Shown in pieces: positions 1 through 5,937 of a DNA stretch of 5,937 nt (within the stretch, counting starts at the first letter, position 1; every line of letters starts with the position of its first letter). The translations under genes were made by a program, and so were the position numbers. The stretch comes from an uncultured Candidatus Nemicrothrix sp. (lineage in GTDB: Bacteria; Actinomycetota; Acidimicrobiia; Acidimicrobiales; Acidimicrobilacustridaceae): assembly GCA_903827085.1 (NCBI GenBank), contig CAIKHC010000050.1, forward strand, positions 1 to 5,937, in the 5' to 3' direction. The notes under the pieces are model-generated. The model was not told the DNA's origin. It saw only the letters and a program-made list of their open reading frames with translations, and ran no database searches.

Positions 1-43
1 CGAAACCGACCCCGATCTGGCCCTGCGATTGGTGATCGGCTGA
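1..43 (+). CDS. C-terminal end of an unidentified upstream gene (partial)
   Basis: Reading from base 2, an open frame encodes ETDPDLALRLVIG and stops at TGA 41-43, so this is probably the last 13 residues of a protein that begins left of the window. The fragment is too short to identify. Its position, 41 bases before nadC on the same strand, makes an NAD-pathway gene such as nadB (L-aspartate oxidase) a reasonable guess, because nadB-nadC order is common in Actinobacteria. That is context only; nothing in the 13 residues confirms it, and the frame could also be open by chance. Confidence 0.4.
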   Translation, partial: ETDPDLALRLVIG

Positions 44-84
44 CCGGTTCGCCCCGATCGGGCTCGGCAGGGCAGGCTTTGGGA

Positions 85-945
85 ATGTCCGATCTGCTCC
101 AGCCGCCCCGAGTCGTTGTTGTCGACGCGGTTGAACGCGCCCTCGCCGAGGATCTCACTCCTCTCGGCGACCTCACCTCTGCGCTTCTCCCGCAGGATCT
201 CGTTGCAACGGCGCGATTCGTTGCTCGTACCACTGGCGTTCTTGCTGGCCGAGCCTGCGCCGCCGAAACGTTTGTTCAGGTCGATCCGACGGTGACGCTC
301 ACGTGGTCGGTTGATGACGGCGACAGCGTTCGCCCCGGCACGTTGATCGCTACCGCAACTGGTCGACTCGCATCGATCCTTACCGCCGAACGCACGGCGT
401 TGAATTTCCTTGGTCACCTCTCAGGAATCGCAACGCTCACTAGCCAGTACGTGGCTGAGGCCACCAAGGGCGGAAGCGCGTATGTGTGGGATACGCGTAA
501 GACCACCCCAGGTCTTCGGGTTCTTGAAAAGGCAGCCGTACGCGCCGGCGGTGGTCGCAACCATCGCGGCAACCTTTCCGACTGGATCTTGTTGAAGGAC
601 AACCACATCGCGTTGTTCGGAATTACCGATGCCGTGGCTCGTTCACGTTCGATGTGGCCAGCACGTACGGTGCATGTTGAATGCGACACCATCGACCAGG
701 TGAATGAAGCTTTGGCCGCCGGTGCCGATGCATTGCTGCTCGACAACATGACCCCTGATCAGATTCGCGAATGCGTTGCTGTTGCATCGGCCTCGCCTCG
801 CCGTCCGTTGCTTGAAGCATCCGGTGGCATCACGCTTGAAACAATTGCTGGCTATAGCGCAGCAGGTGTCGACTGCATTTCGGTCGGCGGTCTCACAAAC
901 TCCGCGCCGGTGCTCGACATCGGTCTTGATATCGATCCCGCATGA
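85..945 (+). CDS. nadC: Nicotinate-nucleotide pyrophosphorylase (quinolinate phosphoribosyltransferase)
   Basis: A cytoplasmic enzyme of de novo NAD synthesis. It converts quinolinate and PRPP to nicotinate mononucleotide, CO2 and pyrophosphate. The 286-residue product has the normal family length. The N-terminal part carries the usual EDLTPLGDLTS segment (about residues 22-32) and the alpha/beta barrel follows. Visible active-site signatures are R103 in the TAERTALNF segment, DTRKTTPG (R138, K139), NHRGNLSD (H160, R161), LLKDNH (K171), E199 in VHVECD, LLLDNM (D220) and EASGGI (246-248). These correspond closely to the residues described for the Mycobacterium tuberculosis enzyme. The C-terminal loop reads SVGGLTNSAP, where SVGALTHSAP is more usual; this is a conservative variation. 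ATG 85 is preferred over an in-frame TTG at 79 because GCAGG at 72-76 lies 8 bases upstream of it. No promoter is evident before the gene, so it probably shares a transcript with the upstream gene. coaX follows 14 bases after the stop. Confidence 0.95.
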   Translation: MSDLLQPPRVVVVDAVERALAEDLTPLGDLTSALLPQDLVATARFVARTTGVLAGRACAAETFVQVDPTVTLTWSVDDGDSVRPGTLIATATGRLASILTAERTALNFLGHLSGIATLTSQYVAEATKGGSAYVWDTRKTTPGLRVLEKAAVRAGGGRNHRGNLSDWILLKDNHIALFGITDAVARSRSMWPARTVHVECDTIDQVNEALAAGADALLLDNMTPDQIRECVAVASASPRRPLLEASGGITLETIAGYSAAGVDCISVGGLTNSAPVLDIGLDIDPA

Positions 946-946
946 C

Positions 947-951
947 GGAGG
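947..951 (+). promoter_or_regulatory. Shine-Dalgarno site that fixes the coaX start
   Basis: A full GGAGG core lies directly after the nadC stop codon and 8 bases before ATG 960. An in-frame ATG at 942 overlaps the nadC stop in an ATGA arrangement, but it lies upstream of this site and would add MTEDQR before the conserved start of the protein. The site therefore supports initiation at 960. Confidence 0.8.
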
Positions 952-959
952 ATCAGCGA

Positions 960-1754
960 ATGCTTCTCGCAGTTGATGCAGGAAATACACAGACGGTTGT
1001 TGGACTTTACGAACTCGACGGTGGAACGTCTGCTGGACGTCGTCCCGAAGCCGGCTTGCTCGACCACTGGCGCATCTCGACTGCAGCCGATCGAACAAGC
1101 GATGAATACGCCGTCATGTTGCAGGGCTTCCTTGCTCTTCGTCGCAACAGTTTCAGCGACATCGATGGCATCGTCATTTCATCAGGCGTTCCTCGCGTCA
1201 CAGCAACGCTGCGTCAGGTCACTGATCGCCACTTCGACTTTGAACCAATCGTGGTTGGACCCGGCATTCGCTCCGGCATTCGCATCGATTATGACAATCC
1301 CAAAGAGGTCGGTGCCGACCGCATTGCAAATGCTGTTGGCGCGTACGACCTCTACGGCGGCCCAACGATCATCGCCGATTTCGGCACTGCAACAACTTGC
1401 GATGCAGTATCGGAAGATGGGGTGTATCTCGGCGGCGCAATTGCACCAGGTATTGAAATCTCGATGGATGCGCTTGTAGGCCGTGCTTCTGCACTGCGTG
1501 CGGTTGAACTCAGTGAACCCCGCAATGTGTTGGGAAAGTCAACGGTTGAATCGATTCAGTCAGGTGCGGTGTACGGATTCGCAGCACAGGTCGATGGATT
1601 GTGCGATCGCATCGAAGCAGAACTTGGCACCTGCACAGTGATTTCCACCGGTGGTCTTGCCGAAACAATCACGCCGTTCTCAAAGCGCATTCAACACACC
1701 GAACCGTGGCTCACGCTTCACGGCCTCCGGTTGATTTACGAAAAGAACGTCTGA
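960..1754 (+). CDS. coaX: Type III pantothenate kinase
   Basis: Catalyses ATP-dependent phosphorylation of pantothenate to 4'-phosphopantothenate, the first committed step of CoA synthesis in the cytoplasm. The 264-residue product matches the usual family length (about 255-270). It shows the signature motifs of the ASKHA-fold type III enzymes: the N-terminal phosphate loop LLAVDAGNT (residues 2-10, with D6), the EVGADR motif (116-121, containing the presumed catalytic aspartate D120), the second phosphate motif IIADFGTATT (137-146) and the following GGAIAPG (158-164). A late ISTGG (228-232) forms part of the adenosine-side pocket. Type III kinases are not feedback-inhibited by CoA and require a monovalent cation; this is family knowledge. 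The start at ATG 960 is chosen because of GGAGG at 947-951 and because the family begins almost directly with the DxGNT motif. The gene sits 14 bases behind nadC, so the two are probably co-transcribed. It converges with the prenyl synthase on its 3' side. Confidence 0.96.
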   Translation: MLLAVDAGNTQTVVGLYELDGGTSAGRRPEAGLLDHWRISTAADRTSDEYAVMLQGFLALRRNSFSDIDGIVISSGVPRVTATLRQVTDRHFDFEPIVVGPGIRSGIRIDYDNPKEVGADRIANAVGAYDLYGGPTIIADFGTATTCDAVSEDGVYLGGAIAPGIEISMDALVGRASALRAVELSEPRNVLGKSTVESIQSGAVYGFAAQVDGLCDRIEAELGTCTVISTGGLAETITPFSKRIQHTEPWLTLHGLRLIYEKNV

Positions 1755-1778
1755 GTTCTTTCGGTTGCAGCTAAACCG
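1739..1778. terminator. Candidate bidirectional hairpins at the convergent coaX / prenyl synthase junction
   Basis: Two adjacent inverted repeats span the stop codons of the converging genes. The first pairs AAAGAAC (1742-1748) with GTTCTTT (1755-1761) around a six-base loop containing the coaX stop; a single bulged A at 1741 lets CG (1739-1740) pair with CG (1762-1763) as well. The second pairs CGGTT (1762-1766) with AACCG (1774-1778) around a seven-base loop that includes the start of the prenyl synthase stop codon. The two structures share bases 1762-1763, so the bulged extension and the second hairpin exclude each other. On the minus strand the first repeat ends in TTCTTTT, which could act as a weak U-tract. 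The stems are short and there is no strong T-run on the plus side, so this is only a candidate. Confidence 0.35.
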
Positions 1779-2796
1779 CAGCGCGGACAGTTCCGAGCAA
1801 ATGCTCGGCGGCTGCTTCGAGAGCCGTGACTGCTTCGGTGCCGGCATAGGGCGCAAGCGCACGTTGTCCTGATTCGACATACGCACGTGCCGTATCGAGT
1901 GATCCGCGTACCGACGGCGACGAACGCAACAGCGTGCGAGCGAGCGCAAGTGTGTCGGGATCGTCGACAGGTTCGATAGAACCGTCGGTGGGTGCAAGTT
2001 TCACGAGAAGGGAACGAAGTTCGTCGGCTTCGGCGCCACCGGCAGCAAGCGTGCGGATGACGGGAAGCGTGTAGGTACCTTCAACAAGGTCGTGACCTGC
2101 AGGCTTGCCGAGTTCTTCATCGGTCGAGGTGACGTCGAGAAGGTCGTCGACAATCTGGAAGGCCATACCGAAGGAGTTGCCGAACGTGGTGAGTGCATCT
2201 ATCTGCGGACGGGGGAGTCCGCCAACAATCGCACCGACACGACACGCCGTTCCGAGCAATGAAGCAGTCTTGCCATCGATGGAACGCAAGTAGGCGTCTT
2301 CGGTGCGCTGCTGATTGAACGCGTGTTGCAGTTCGAGGATTTGGCCTTCGCACAACTTGGCGATGGTTGCGGCGAGCAAACCGGCGACTTCAGTGCCGAG
2401 GGATGCCGCGATCTCTGAAGCTTTCGCCAGCAAGTAATCGCCAGCGAGAATTGCCTTGAGGTTGCCCCAACGAGCATTGACGCTTTCGACGGTGCGACGC
2501 GTGGTGGCATCGTCCATCACGTCGTCGTGATAGAGCGAACCGAGGTGCACGAGCTCAACGGAGACGGCGCCCATGATGACTTCGGGGGTCGCGGCGCCCA
2601 TCACGGCATCGGAGGTGGCAGCGGAGGTTACGGCGAAGGCGGGGCGCACCCGCTTGCCGCCGGCCAAAATCAGGTGGCTGGCAACCTCAGTAAGGAATGG
2701 GTCCTCGGTAACGACCGAGGCCTGCAGTGCGTCCTCGACCCGCGCAAGATCCCCTTGCAGAACGGGAAGCTGGAGGAGGGGCGAGGCACCGGCCAT
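1771..2796 (-). CDS. Polyprenyl diphosphate synthase (long-chain trans-prenyltransferase)
   Basis: Condenses isopentenyl diphosphate units onto an allylic primer to make a trans-polyprenyl diphosphate, probably the menaquinone side chain in an actinobacterium. The 341 residues cover the whole all-helical fold. Visible motifs are GGKRVRP (46-52, IPP and diphosphate binding), the first aspartate-rich motif DDVMD (91-95) followed by RR (100-101), VNARWGN (106-112) and AGDYLLAKA (118-126), [11 protein letters not shown] (175-185), the second aspartate-rich motif FQIVDDLLD (213-221) and the GKPAGHDL lysine/aspartate pair (230-237). The residue five places before the first DDxxD is Gly87, with Ser88 next. 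Farnesyl- and geranylgeranyl-forming enzymes tend to carry a bulky aromatic here; small residues are typical of IspB/HepS-like long-chain enzymes. Exact chain length cannot be read from sequence. The start at ATG 2796 is supported by a -10 element placed for leaderless transcription and by a stop codon upstream in the same frame. No Shine-Dalgarno is visible. Alternative annotations would be octaprenyl or heptaprenyl diphosphate synthase, or GrcC-like. Confidence 0.93.
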   Translation of the reverse strand: MAGASPLLQLPVLQGDLARVEDALQASVVTEDPFLTEVASHLILAGGKRVRPAFAVTSAATSDAVMGAATPEVIMGAVSVELVHLGSLYHDDVMDDATTRRTVESVNARWGNLKAILAGDYLLAKASEIAASLGTEVAGLLAATIAKLCEGQILELQHAFNQQRTEDAYLRSIDGKTASLLGTACRVGAIVGGLPRPQIDALTTFGNSFGMAFQIVDDLLDVTSTDEELGKPAGHDLVEGTYTLPVIRTLAAGGAEADELRSLLVKLAPTDGSIEPVDDPDTLALARTLLRSSPSVRGSLDTARAYVESGQRALAPYAGTEAVTALEAAAEHLLGTVRAAV

Positions 2797-2802
2797 GTCG
2801 CC

Positions 2803-2833
2803 ACGATAGGCCCGTAGCCCGTTCCAACCTCAA
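2803..2833 (-). promoter_or_regulatory. Promoter of the prenyl synthase, positioned for a leaderless mRNA
   Basis: Read on the minus strand, TATCGT (2808-2803) matches the TAnnnT form of the actinobacterial -10 element. It is followed by exactly six bases and then the ATG, so the predicted first transcribed base is the A of the start codon. TTGAGG (2833-2828) shares TTGA with the -35 consensus at a spacing of 19 bases, slightly long. The lack of any Shine-Dalgarno before this ATG fits the same reading. The transcription start itself is inferred. Confidence 0.55.
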
Positions 2834-2891
2834 CCCGGGGACAAGGTCGAGTCCACGTGTGACAAAGGCACCTCAGACCTTCATTTCCGAC

Positions 2892-2900
2892 GAGGTGATC
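2892..2900 (+). other. Strong anti-Shine-Dalgarno match upstream of clpC
   Basis: GAGGTGATC is a nine-base perfect complement to the 3' end of bacterial 16S rRNA. The next in-frame ATG is at 2910, with 14 bases between the GAGG core and that ATG, which is longer than optimal. That ATG is in frame with clpC and would add 16 residues ([16 protein letters not shown]). The same bases overlap a 10-bp palindrome, GATCGCGATC (2897-2906). Whether it is a ribosome site for an extended ClpC, a regulatory element or chance cannot be decided here. Confidence 0.3.
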
Positions 2901-2914
2901 GCGATCGTCATGGG

Positions 2915-2920
2915 TACACT
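2915..2920 (+). promoter_or_regulatory. Candidate clpC -10 element
   Basis: TACACT matches TAnnnT and would place transcription start near A2927, giving a leader of about 31 bases that still contains the clpC ribosome-binding site. No -35 resembling TTGACA lies 16-19 bases upstream. I see no recognisable CtsR direct repeat, HspR HAIR inverted repeat or ClgR box in 2797-2957, although those regulators control clp genes in other Gram-positives. Confidence 0.3.
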
Positions 2921-2945
2921 CGCTCCACGTATCCCCGTCTGGGAA

Positions 2946-2951
2946 GCAGGT
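2946..2951 (+). promoter_or_regulatory. clpC ribosome-binding site
   Basis: GCAGGT, core AGGT at 2948-2951, lies 6 bases before GTG 2958. It is modest in strength but well spaced. It supports the GTG whose product begins with the family-typical FERFTDRAR. Confidence 0.55.
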
Positions 2952-2957
2952 CACAAA

Positions 2958-5477
2958 GTGTTTGAACGGTTCACCGATAGGGCCCGCAGGGTCGTCGTGC
3001 TTGCGCAGGAAGAAGCACGCCTCCTGAACCACAACTACATCGGCACCGAGCACATCTTGCTCGGGCTGATCCACGAGGGTGAAGGCGTTGCCGCCAAGGC
3101 CCTCGAGTCCTTGGGCATTTCGCTCGAGGCTGTGCGTTCGCAGGTCGAAGAAATCATCGGTCAGGGCGGTTCATCGCCGAGCGGTCACATCCCGTTCACG
3201 CCTCGTGCCAAGAAAGTTCTCGAACTGTCATTGCGCGAAGCGCTGCAACTTGGGCACAACTACATCGGCACTGAACACATCCTTCTTGGTCTCATTCGTG
3301 AGGGCGAAGGTGTCGCTGCTCAGGTGCTCGTCAAGCTTGGCGCCGACCTTTCCCGCGTTCGCCAGCAAGTCATTCAGTTGCTTTCTGGCTATTCCGGTCC
3401 TGGTCCGCAACAGGGCGAAAAGGCCGGTGCCGCCACTGGCGGTTCGAGCGAAGCATCACCCAGCGGTTCCGCAGTTCTCGATCAGTTCGGTCGCAACCTC
3501 ACACAACTCGCTCGAGAAAAGAAGCTCGACCCAGTTATCGGTCGTGCACGCGAAACAGAACGCGTCATGCAGGTGCTCAGCCGCCGGACCAAGAACAACC
3601 CTGTTCTTATTGGCGAGCCTGGTGTTGGCAAGACCGCAATCGTTGAAGGTCTGGCACAAGCAATCGCTGCCGATCAGGTTCCGGAAACGCTTCACGGCAA
3701 GCAGCTCTACACGCTCGATCTGGGCGCGCTTGTTGCTGGCTCGCGTTACCGCGGCGATTTCGAAGAGCGCCTCAAGAAGGTGCTCAAGGAAATCAAGACT
3801 CGCGGCGACATCATTCTTTTCATCGACGAGATTCACACGCTCGTTGGTGCTGGTGCTGCCGAAGGCGCAATCGATGCAGCAAGCATTCTCAAGCCGATGC
3901 TTGCTCGTGGTGAACTGCAAACAATTGGTGCCACCACACTCGACGAGTACCGCAAGCACCTCGAAAAGGACGCTGCACTCGAGCGTCGGTTCCAGCCGAT
4001 CAAGGTTGAAGAGCCCACCGTCGCCCACACCATTGAAATCCTTAAAGGTCTGCGCGATCGATACGAGACCCATCACCGCGTCACCATTACCGATCAGGCA
4101 CTTGTGGCTGCGGCCAACTTTGCCGACCGCTACATCGCCGATCGTTTCCTTCCCGACAAAGCCATCGACCTCATCGACGAAGCCGGCTCGCGCCTGCGCA
4201 TTAAGCGCATGGAAACACCACCCGATTTCAAGGAACTCGAAAACGAAATCACCAAGGTCGTGACCGAGAAGAAGGAAGCCGTCGAATCGCAGCAGTTCGA
4301 AGAAGCAGGTCGCTTGCGCGATCGCGAAAAGGAACTTCTTGCGCAGAAAGAAACCAAAGAGCAGGAAATGAAGGACTCCGGCATCGACCTCTTCGACGAG
4401 GTCGACGAAGAAGCCATCGCCGAGGTGCTTTCACTCTGGACCGGTATTCCCGTTTACAGACTTACTGAAGAAGAAACTGCTCGCCTTCTGCGCATGGAAG
4501 ACGAACTGCACAAGCGTGTCATCGGTCAGGAAAATGCCATCAAGGCAGTCAGCCAGGCCATCCGTCGTACTCGTGCAGGTCTCAAGGACCCGAAGCGTCC
4601 TTCTGGTTCGTTCATCTTCCTCGGCCCATCGGGTGTCGGTAAGACCGAGCTGGCAAAGACGCTCGCCGAGTTCTTGTTCGGCGACGAAGATTCACTCATC
4701 TCACTCGACATGTCTGAGTACATGGAGAAGCACACCGTCAGTCGTCTTGTCGGTTCGCCTCCTGGCTACGTCGGTTACGAAGAAGGCGGACAGCTCACCG
4801 AAGCAGTGCGTCGTAAGCCGTTCTCGGTTGTGCTTTTCGACGAAATCGAAAAGGCGCATCCCGACGTCTTCAACACGTTTTTGCAGATTCTTGAAGAAGG
4901 CCGACTCACCGACTCACAAGGTCGTTCGGTCGACTTCCGCAACACCGTGCTGATCATGACCTCAAACCTCGGTACCGCCGATCTCCGCAAAGCCAACATT
5001 GGTTTTGGTAAGGCCGACGAAGCCGTTTCGTACGAGCGCATGAAGGAAAAGGTCAACGACGCACTCAAAGCGCACTTCCGTCCTGAGTTCCTCAACCGCA
5101 TCGACGACACCATCGTGTTCCACGAGCTTTCCAAGCCCGAGGTCACGACCATCGTCGATCTACTCATCAAGCGAGTCACGAAGCAGCTTGAAGGTCAGGG
5201 CATTGGTCTTGAACTCACCGAGGCTGCCAAGTTGTTGCTTGCCGACAAGGGCTACGACCCCACATTGGGTGCTCGTCCGCTGCGTCGTGCCATTCAGCGC
5301 ATGGTGGAAGATCCGCTTTCAGAACGGCTGCTGTGGAAGGAGTTCCGCGCCGGCCAGAACATCGTGGTCGACGCCGAACCCGATCCCGAAACGGGCGAAC
5401 GCATCATCGTGTTCCGTGCCACCGAGGGCTTCGAGCCCCCGCCCATGGAACTGGCTGAAGCCGGCGCTCCCGAATAG
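2958..5477 (+). CDS. clpC: ATP-dependent Clp protease ATP-binding subunit ClpC
   Basis: An AAA+ unfoldase that forms hexamers, threads substrates and feeds them to ClpP in the cytoplasm; in mycobacteria the equivalent ClpC1 is essential. The 839 residues match the usual length (about 810-850). The N-terminal domain has two tandem Clp repeats, marked by [14 protein letters not shown] at residues 25-38 and 100-113, 75 residues apart. A Gly/Ser-rich linker (about 144-172) follows. The first AAA module has Walker A GEPGVGKT (219-226) and Walker B ILFIDEIH (286-293). A short middle region contains a UVR-like segment (about 441-463), typical of ClpC and absent from ClpA. The second module has Walker A GPSGVGKT (556-563), Walker [11 protein letters not shown] (624-633), an IGF tripeptide (681-683) matching the ClpP-docking loop, and sensor-2 GARPLRR (771-777). 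F2 and F80, described as cyclomarin-contact positions in mycobacterial ClpC1, are both present. GTG 2958 is chosen by homology and by AGGT at 2948-2951. The frame is open for 77 codons upstream, with an alternative ATG at 2910. The tail after about residue 825 is short and family-variable. Confidence 0.97.
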   Translation: MFERFTDRARRVVVLAQEEARLLNHNYIGTEHILLGLIHEGEGVAAKALESLGISLEAVRSQVEEIIGQGGSSPSGHIPFTPRAKKVLELSLREALQLGHNYIGTEHILLGLIREGEGVAAQVLVKLGADLSRVRQQVIQLLSGYSGPGPQQGEKAGAATGGSSEASPSGSAVLDQFGRNLTQLAREKKLDPVIGRARETERVMQVLSRRTKNNPVLIGEPGVGKTAIVEGLAQAIAADQVPETLHGKQLYTLDLGALVAGSRYRGDFEERLKKVLKEIKTRGDIILFIDEIHTLVGAGAAEGAIDAASILKPMLARGELQTIGATTLDEYRKHLEKDAALERRFQPIKVEEPTVAHTIEILKGLRDRYETHHRVTITDQALVAAANFADRYIADRFLPDKAIDLIDEAGSRLRIKRMETPPDFKELENEITKVVTEKKEAVESQQFEEAGRLRDREKELLAQKETKEQEMKDSGIDLFDEVDEEAIAEVLSLWTGIPVYRLTEEETARLLRMEDELHKRVIGQENAIKAVSQAIRRTRAGLKDPKRPSGSFIFLGPSGVGKTELAKTLAEFLFGDEDSLISLDMSEYMEKHTVSRLVGSPPGYVGYEEGGQLTEAVRRKPFSVVLFDEIEKAHPDVFNTFLQILEEGRLTDSQGRSVDFRNTVLIMTSNLGTADLRKANIGFGKADEAVSYERMKEKVNDALKAHFRPEFLNRIDDTIVFHELSKPEVTTIVDLLIKRVTKQLEGQGIGLELTEAAKLLLADKGYDPTLGARPLRRAIQRMVEDPLSERLLWKEFRAGQNIVVDAEPDPETGERIIVFRATEGFEPPPMELAEAGAPE

Positions 5478-5502
5478 GGAACCTGCATCACAAAGCATTT
5501 GA

Positions 5503-5531
5503 AGGAGCCCGGGCCCAGCGCCCGGGCTCCT
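5503..5531 (+). terminator. Intrinsic terminator-like hairpin after clpC
   Basis: A 12-bp perfect inverted repeat pairs AGGAGCCCGGGC (5503-5514) with GCCCGGGCTCCT (5520-5531) around the five-base loop CCAGC. It starts 25 bases after the clpC stop codon. The stem is nearly all GC. The downstream tail, CCTCGTTGT, has few T residues, so it is a GC-rich hairpin without a classical U-tract, as is often seen in Actinobacteria. It separates clpC from the lipoprotein gene, which has its own promoter candidate. Confidence 0.8.
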
Positions 5532-5566
5532 CCTCGTTGTGCGCGACCAGCGCTGTGCACTTGCGC

Positions 5567-5575
5567 TGGTAGGTT
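5567..5575 (+). promoter_or_regulatory. Extended -10 promoter candidate for the lipoprotein gene
   Basis: TGG followed by TAGGTT (5570-5575) fits an extended -10 (TGn-TAnnnT). Seven bases separate it from GTG 5583, so the transcript would start at or one base before the start codon. There is no clear -35 at normal spacing. The same stretch contains GGTAGG (5568-5573), which could instead be a ribosome-binding site 9 bases before the GTG, so the reading is ambiguous. Confidence 0.35.
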
Positions 5576-5582
5576 GCGCGCT

Positions 5583-5937
5583 GTGTTGAGGAACCGTCGA
5601 CTGCCGCGAGTGTTTGCGTTACTCGCGCTTGCCGTCTTCGTTGCTGCCGGTTGTCGCGTGCAGATCGAAACCAAGATCGATGTTGGTCTCGACGGCAAAG
5701 GAACGATCACACAAGGCATCGGTTTCGACGATGCGGCGCTGAAGCGCGTTGGTGATCCAGCTCGTGCGTTGCGTGCCGATGATCTTGTGCAAGCCGGTTG
5801 GGAAGTCGACGCAGCTTCAAAAGAAGGTGACCTCACCTGGATACGTGTGCACCAGTCGTTCGAGACACCTGAAGAAGGAACGGCGCTGCTCGCGCAATTG
5901 AGCGGTCCTGATGGTCCCTATCGCGACATGCTCATCA
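5583..5937 (+). CDS. Putative lipoprotein, LppM/DUF3153-like (N-terminal part, runs off the window)
   Basis: The first 118 residues are present and the gene continues past the right edge. The N-terminus is a lipoprotein signal peptide: basic residues (RNRRLPR, 3-9), a hydrophobic core (VFALLALAVFV, 10-20) and AAGC ending at C24. The lipobox is slightly atypical because position -3 is alanine instead of leucine. The mature part begins RVQIETKIDVGLDGKGT, a beta-strand-like pattern, and continues through AGWEVD and an LTWIRVHQSF segment to LAQLSGPDGPYRDM. This resembles actinobacterial lipoproteins of the LppM/DUF3153 type; that is recognition from memory and the function is not established. It is predicted to be anchored to the outer face of the membrane. 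GTG 5583 is used as the start; TTG 5586 or TTG 5574 in the same frame are alternatives. It lies after the clpC terminator and appears to be a separate transcription unit. Confidence 0.75.
   Translation, partial: MLRNRRLPRVFALLALAVFVAAGCRVQIETKIDVGLDGKGTITQGIGFDDAALKRVGDPARALRADDLVQAGWEVDAASKEGDLTWIRVHQSFETPEEGTALLAQLSGPDGPYRDMLI

Noticed and set aside
51..63. Small inverted repeat GCCC/GGGC just before nadC
   Set aside because: Four-base stem with no T-tract; too weak to call a terminator or attenuator, and the spacing suggests co-transcription with the upstream gene.
643..1098. Minus-strand open frame across the nadC-coaX junction
   Set aside because: Both plus-strand genes are certain by motif; the antisense product has no recognisable features.
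2727..2957. Full upstream extension of the clpC frame (77 extra codons, overlapping the 5' end of the prenyl synthase)
   Set aside because: Most of it is antisense to the prenyl synthase start and its promoter, its composition (many Arg, Pro and Gly) is not like ClpC N-termini, and the family start is at GTG 2958. Only the short extension from ATG 2910 is kept as a possibility.
3030..3320. Direct DNA repeat with a shared run at 3030 and 3255
   Set aside because: It encodes the two Clp N-terminal repeats, a standard family feature, not a mobile or regulatory repeat.
3456..4076. Minus-strand open frame of 206 codons opposite clpC
   Set aside because: Antisense shadow with no motifs and no ribosome site; it arises from codon usage in the conserved AAA module.
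3079..4263. Long plus-strand open frame (394 codons) inside clpC
   Set aside because: It is a different-frame shadow of clpC, very rich in Ser and Arg, with no recognisable domain; the ClpC frame is unequivocal.
5294..5836. Minus-strand open frame spanning the clpC end, terminator and lipoprotein start
   Set aside because: It crosses the terminator hairpin and both real genes, is low-complexity (Ser, Arg, Pro) and shows no family features.
1..5937. Mobile elements, CRISPR arrays, tRNA or rRNA genes, toxin-antitoxin or defence genes
   Set aside because: Looked for on both strands; no transposase, spaced repeats, RNA-like folds or relevant protein motifs were seen. The window is almost fully occupied by housekeeping genes.

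Overview
This window looks like an ordinary chromosomal housekeeping segment of a moderately GC-rich actinobacterium. The evidence is a ClpC very close to the actinobacterial ClpC1 type, a nadC-coaX pair lying close to clpC (mycobacteria also keep coaX near clpC1), actinobacterial-type TAnnnT promoter elements placed so that transcripts may be leaderless, and a lipoprotein resembling actinobacterial families. Third codon positions are only moderately GC-biased, which fits an Acidimicrobiia-like lineage better than Streptomyces or Mycobacterium, but that placement is inference.

Layout, left to right. (1) Positions 1-43 hold the last codons of an unidentified plus-strand gene. (2) nadC (85-945) and coaX (960-1754) form a tight plus-strand pair for cofactor synthesis (NAD and CoA). 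(3) A long-chain polyprenyl diphosphate synthase (2796 down to 1771) lies on the minus strand. It converges on coaX with only 16 bases between stop codons, and two small hairpins span the junction. (4) A 161-base divergent region (2797-2957) holds a well-placed minus-strand promoter, a weak clpC promoter candidate, a short palindrome and a 9-base anti-Shine-Dalgarno match. (5) clpC (2958-5477) is complete and ends in a strong GC-rich hairpin. (6) From 5583 a lipoprotein gene runs off the right edge.

How the genes relate. NadC makes nicotinate mononucleotide for NAD. CoaX performs the first committed step of CoA synthesis. The prenyl synthase probably makes the menaquinone side chain. ClpC is the unfoldase partner of the ClpP protease. 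The lipoprotein is probably surface-anchored and has no known role here. The pathways are separate; clustering near clpC reflects conserved actinobacterial gene order more than a shared function.

I found no mobile element, CRISPR array, RNA gene, phage gene or defence system, and no convincing sign of a new system. The observations worth a second look concern gene starts and transcription: two possible leaderless transcripts, an ambiguous clpC start and a compact convergent junction.
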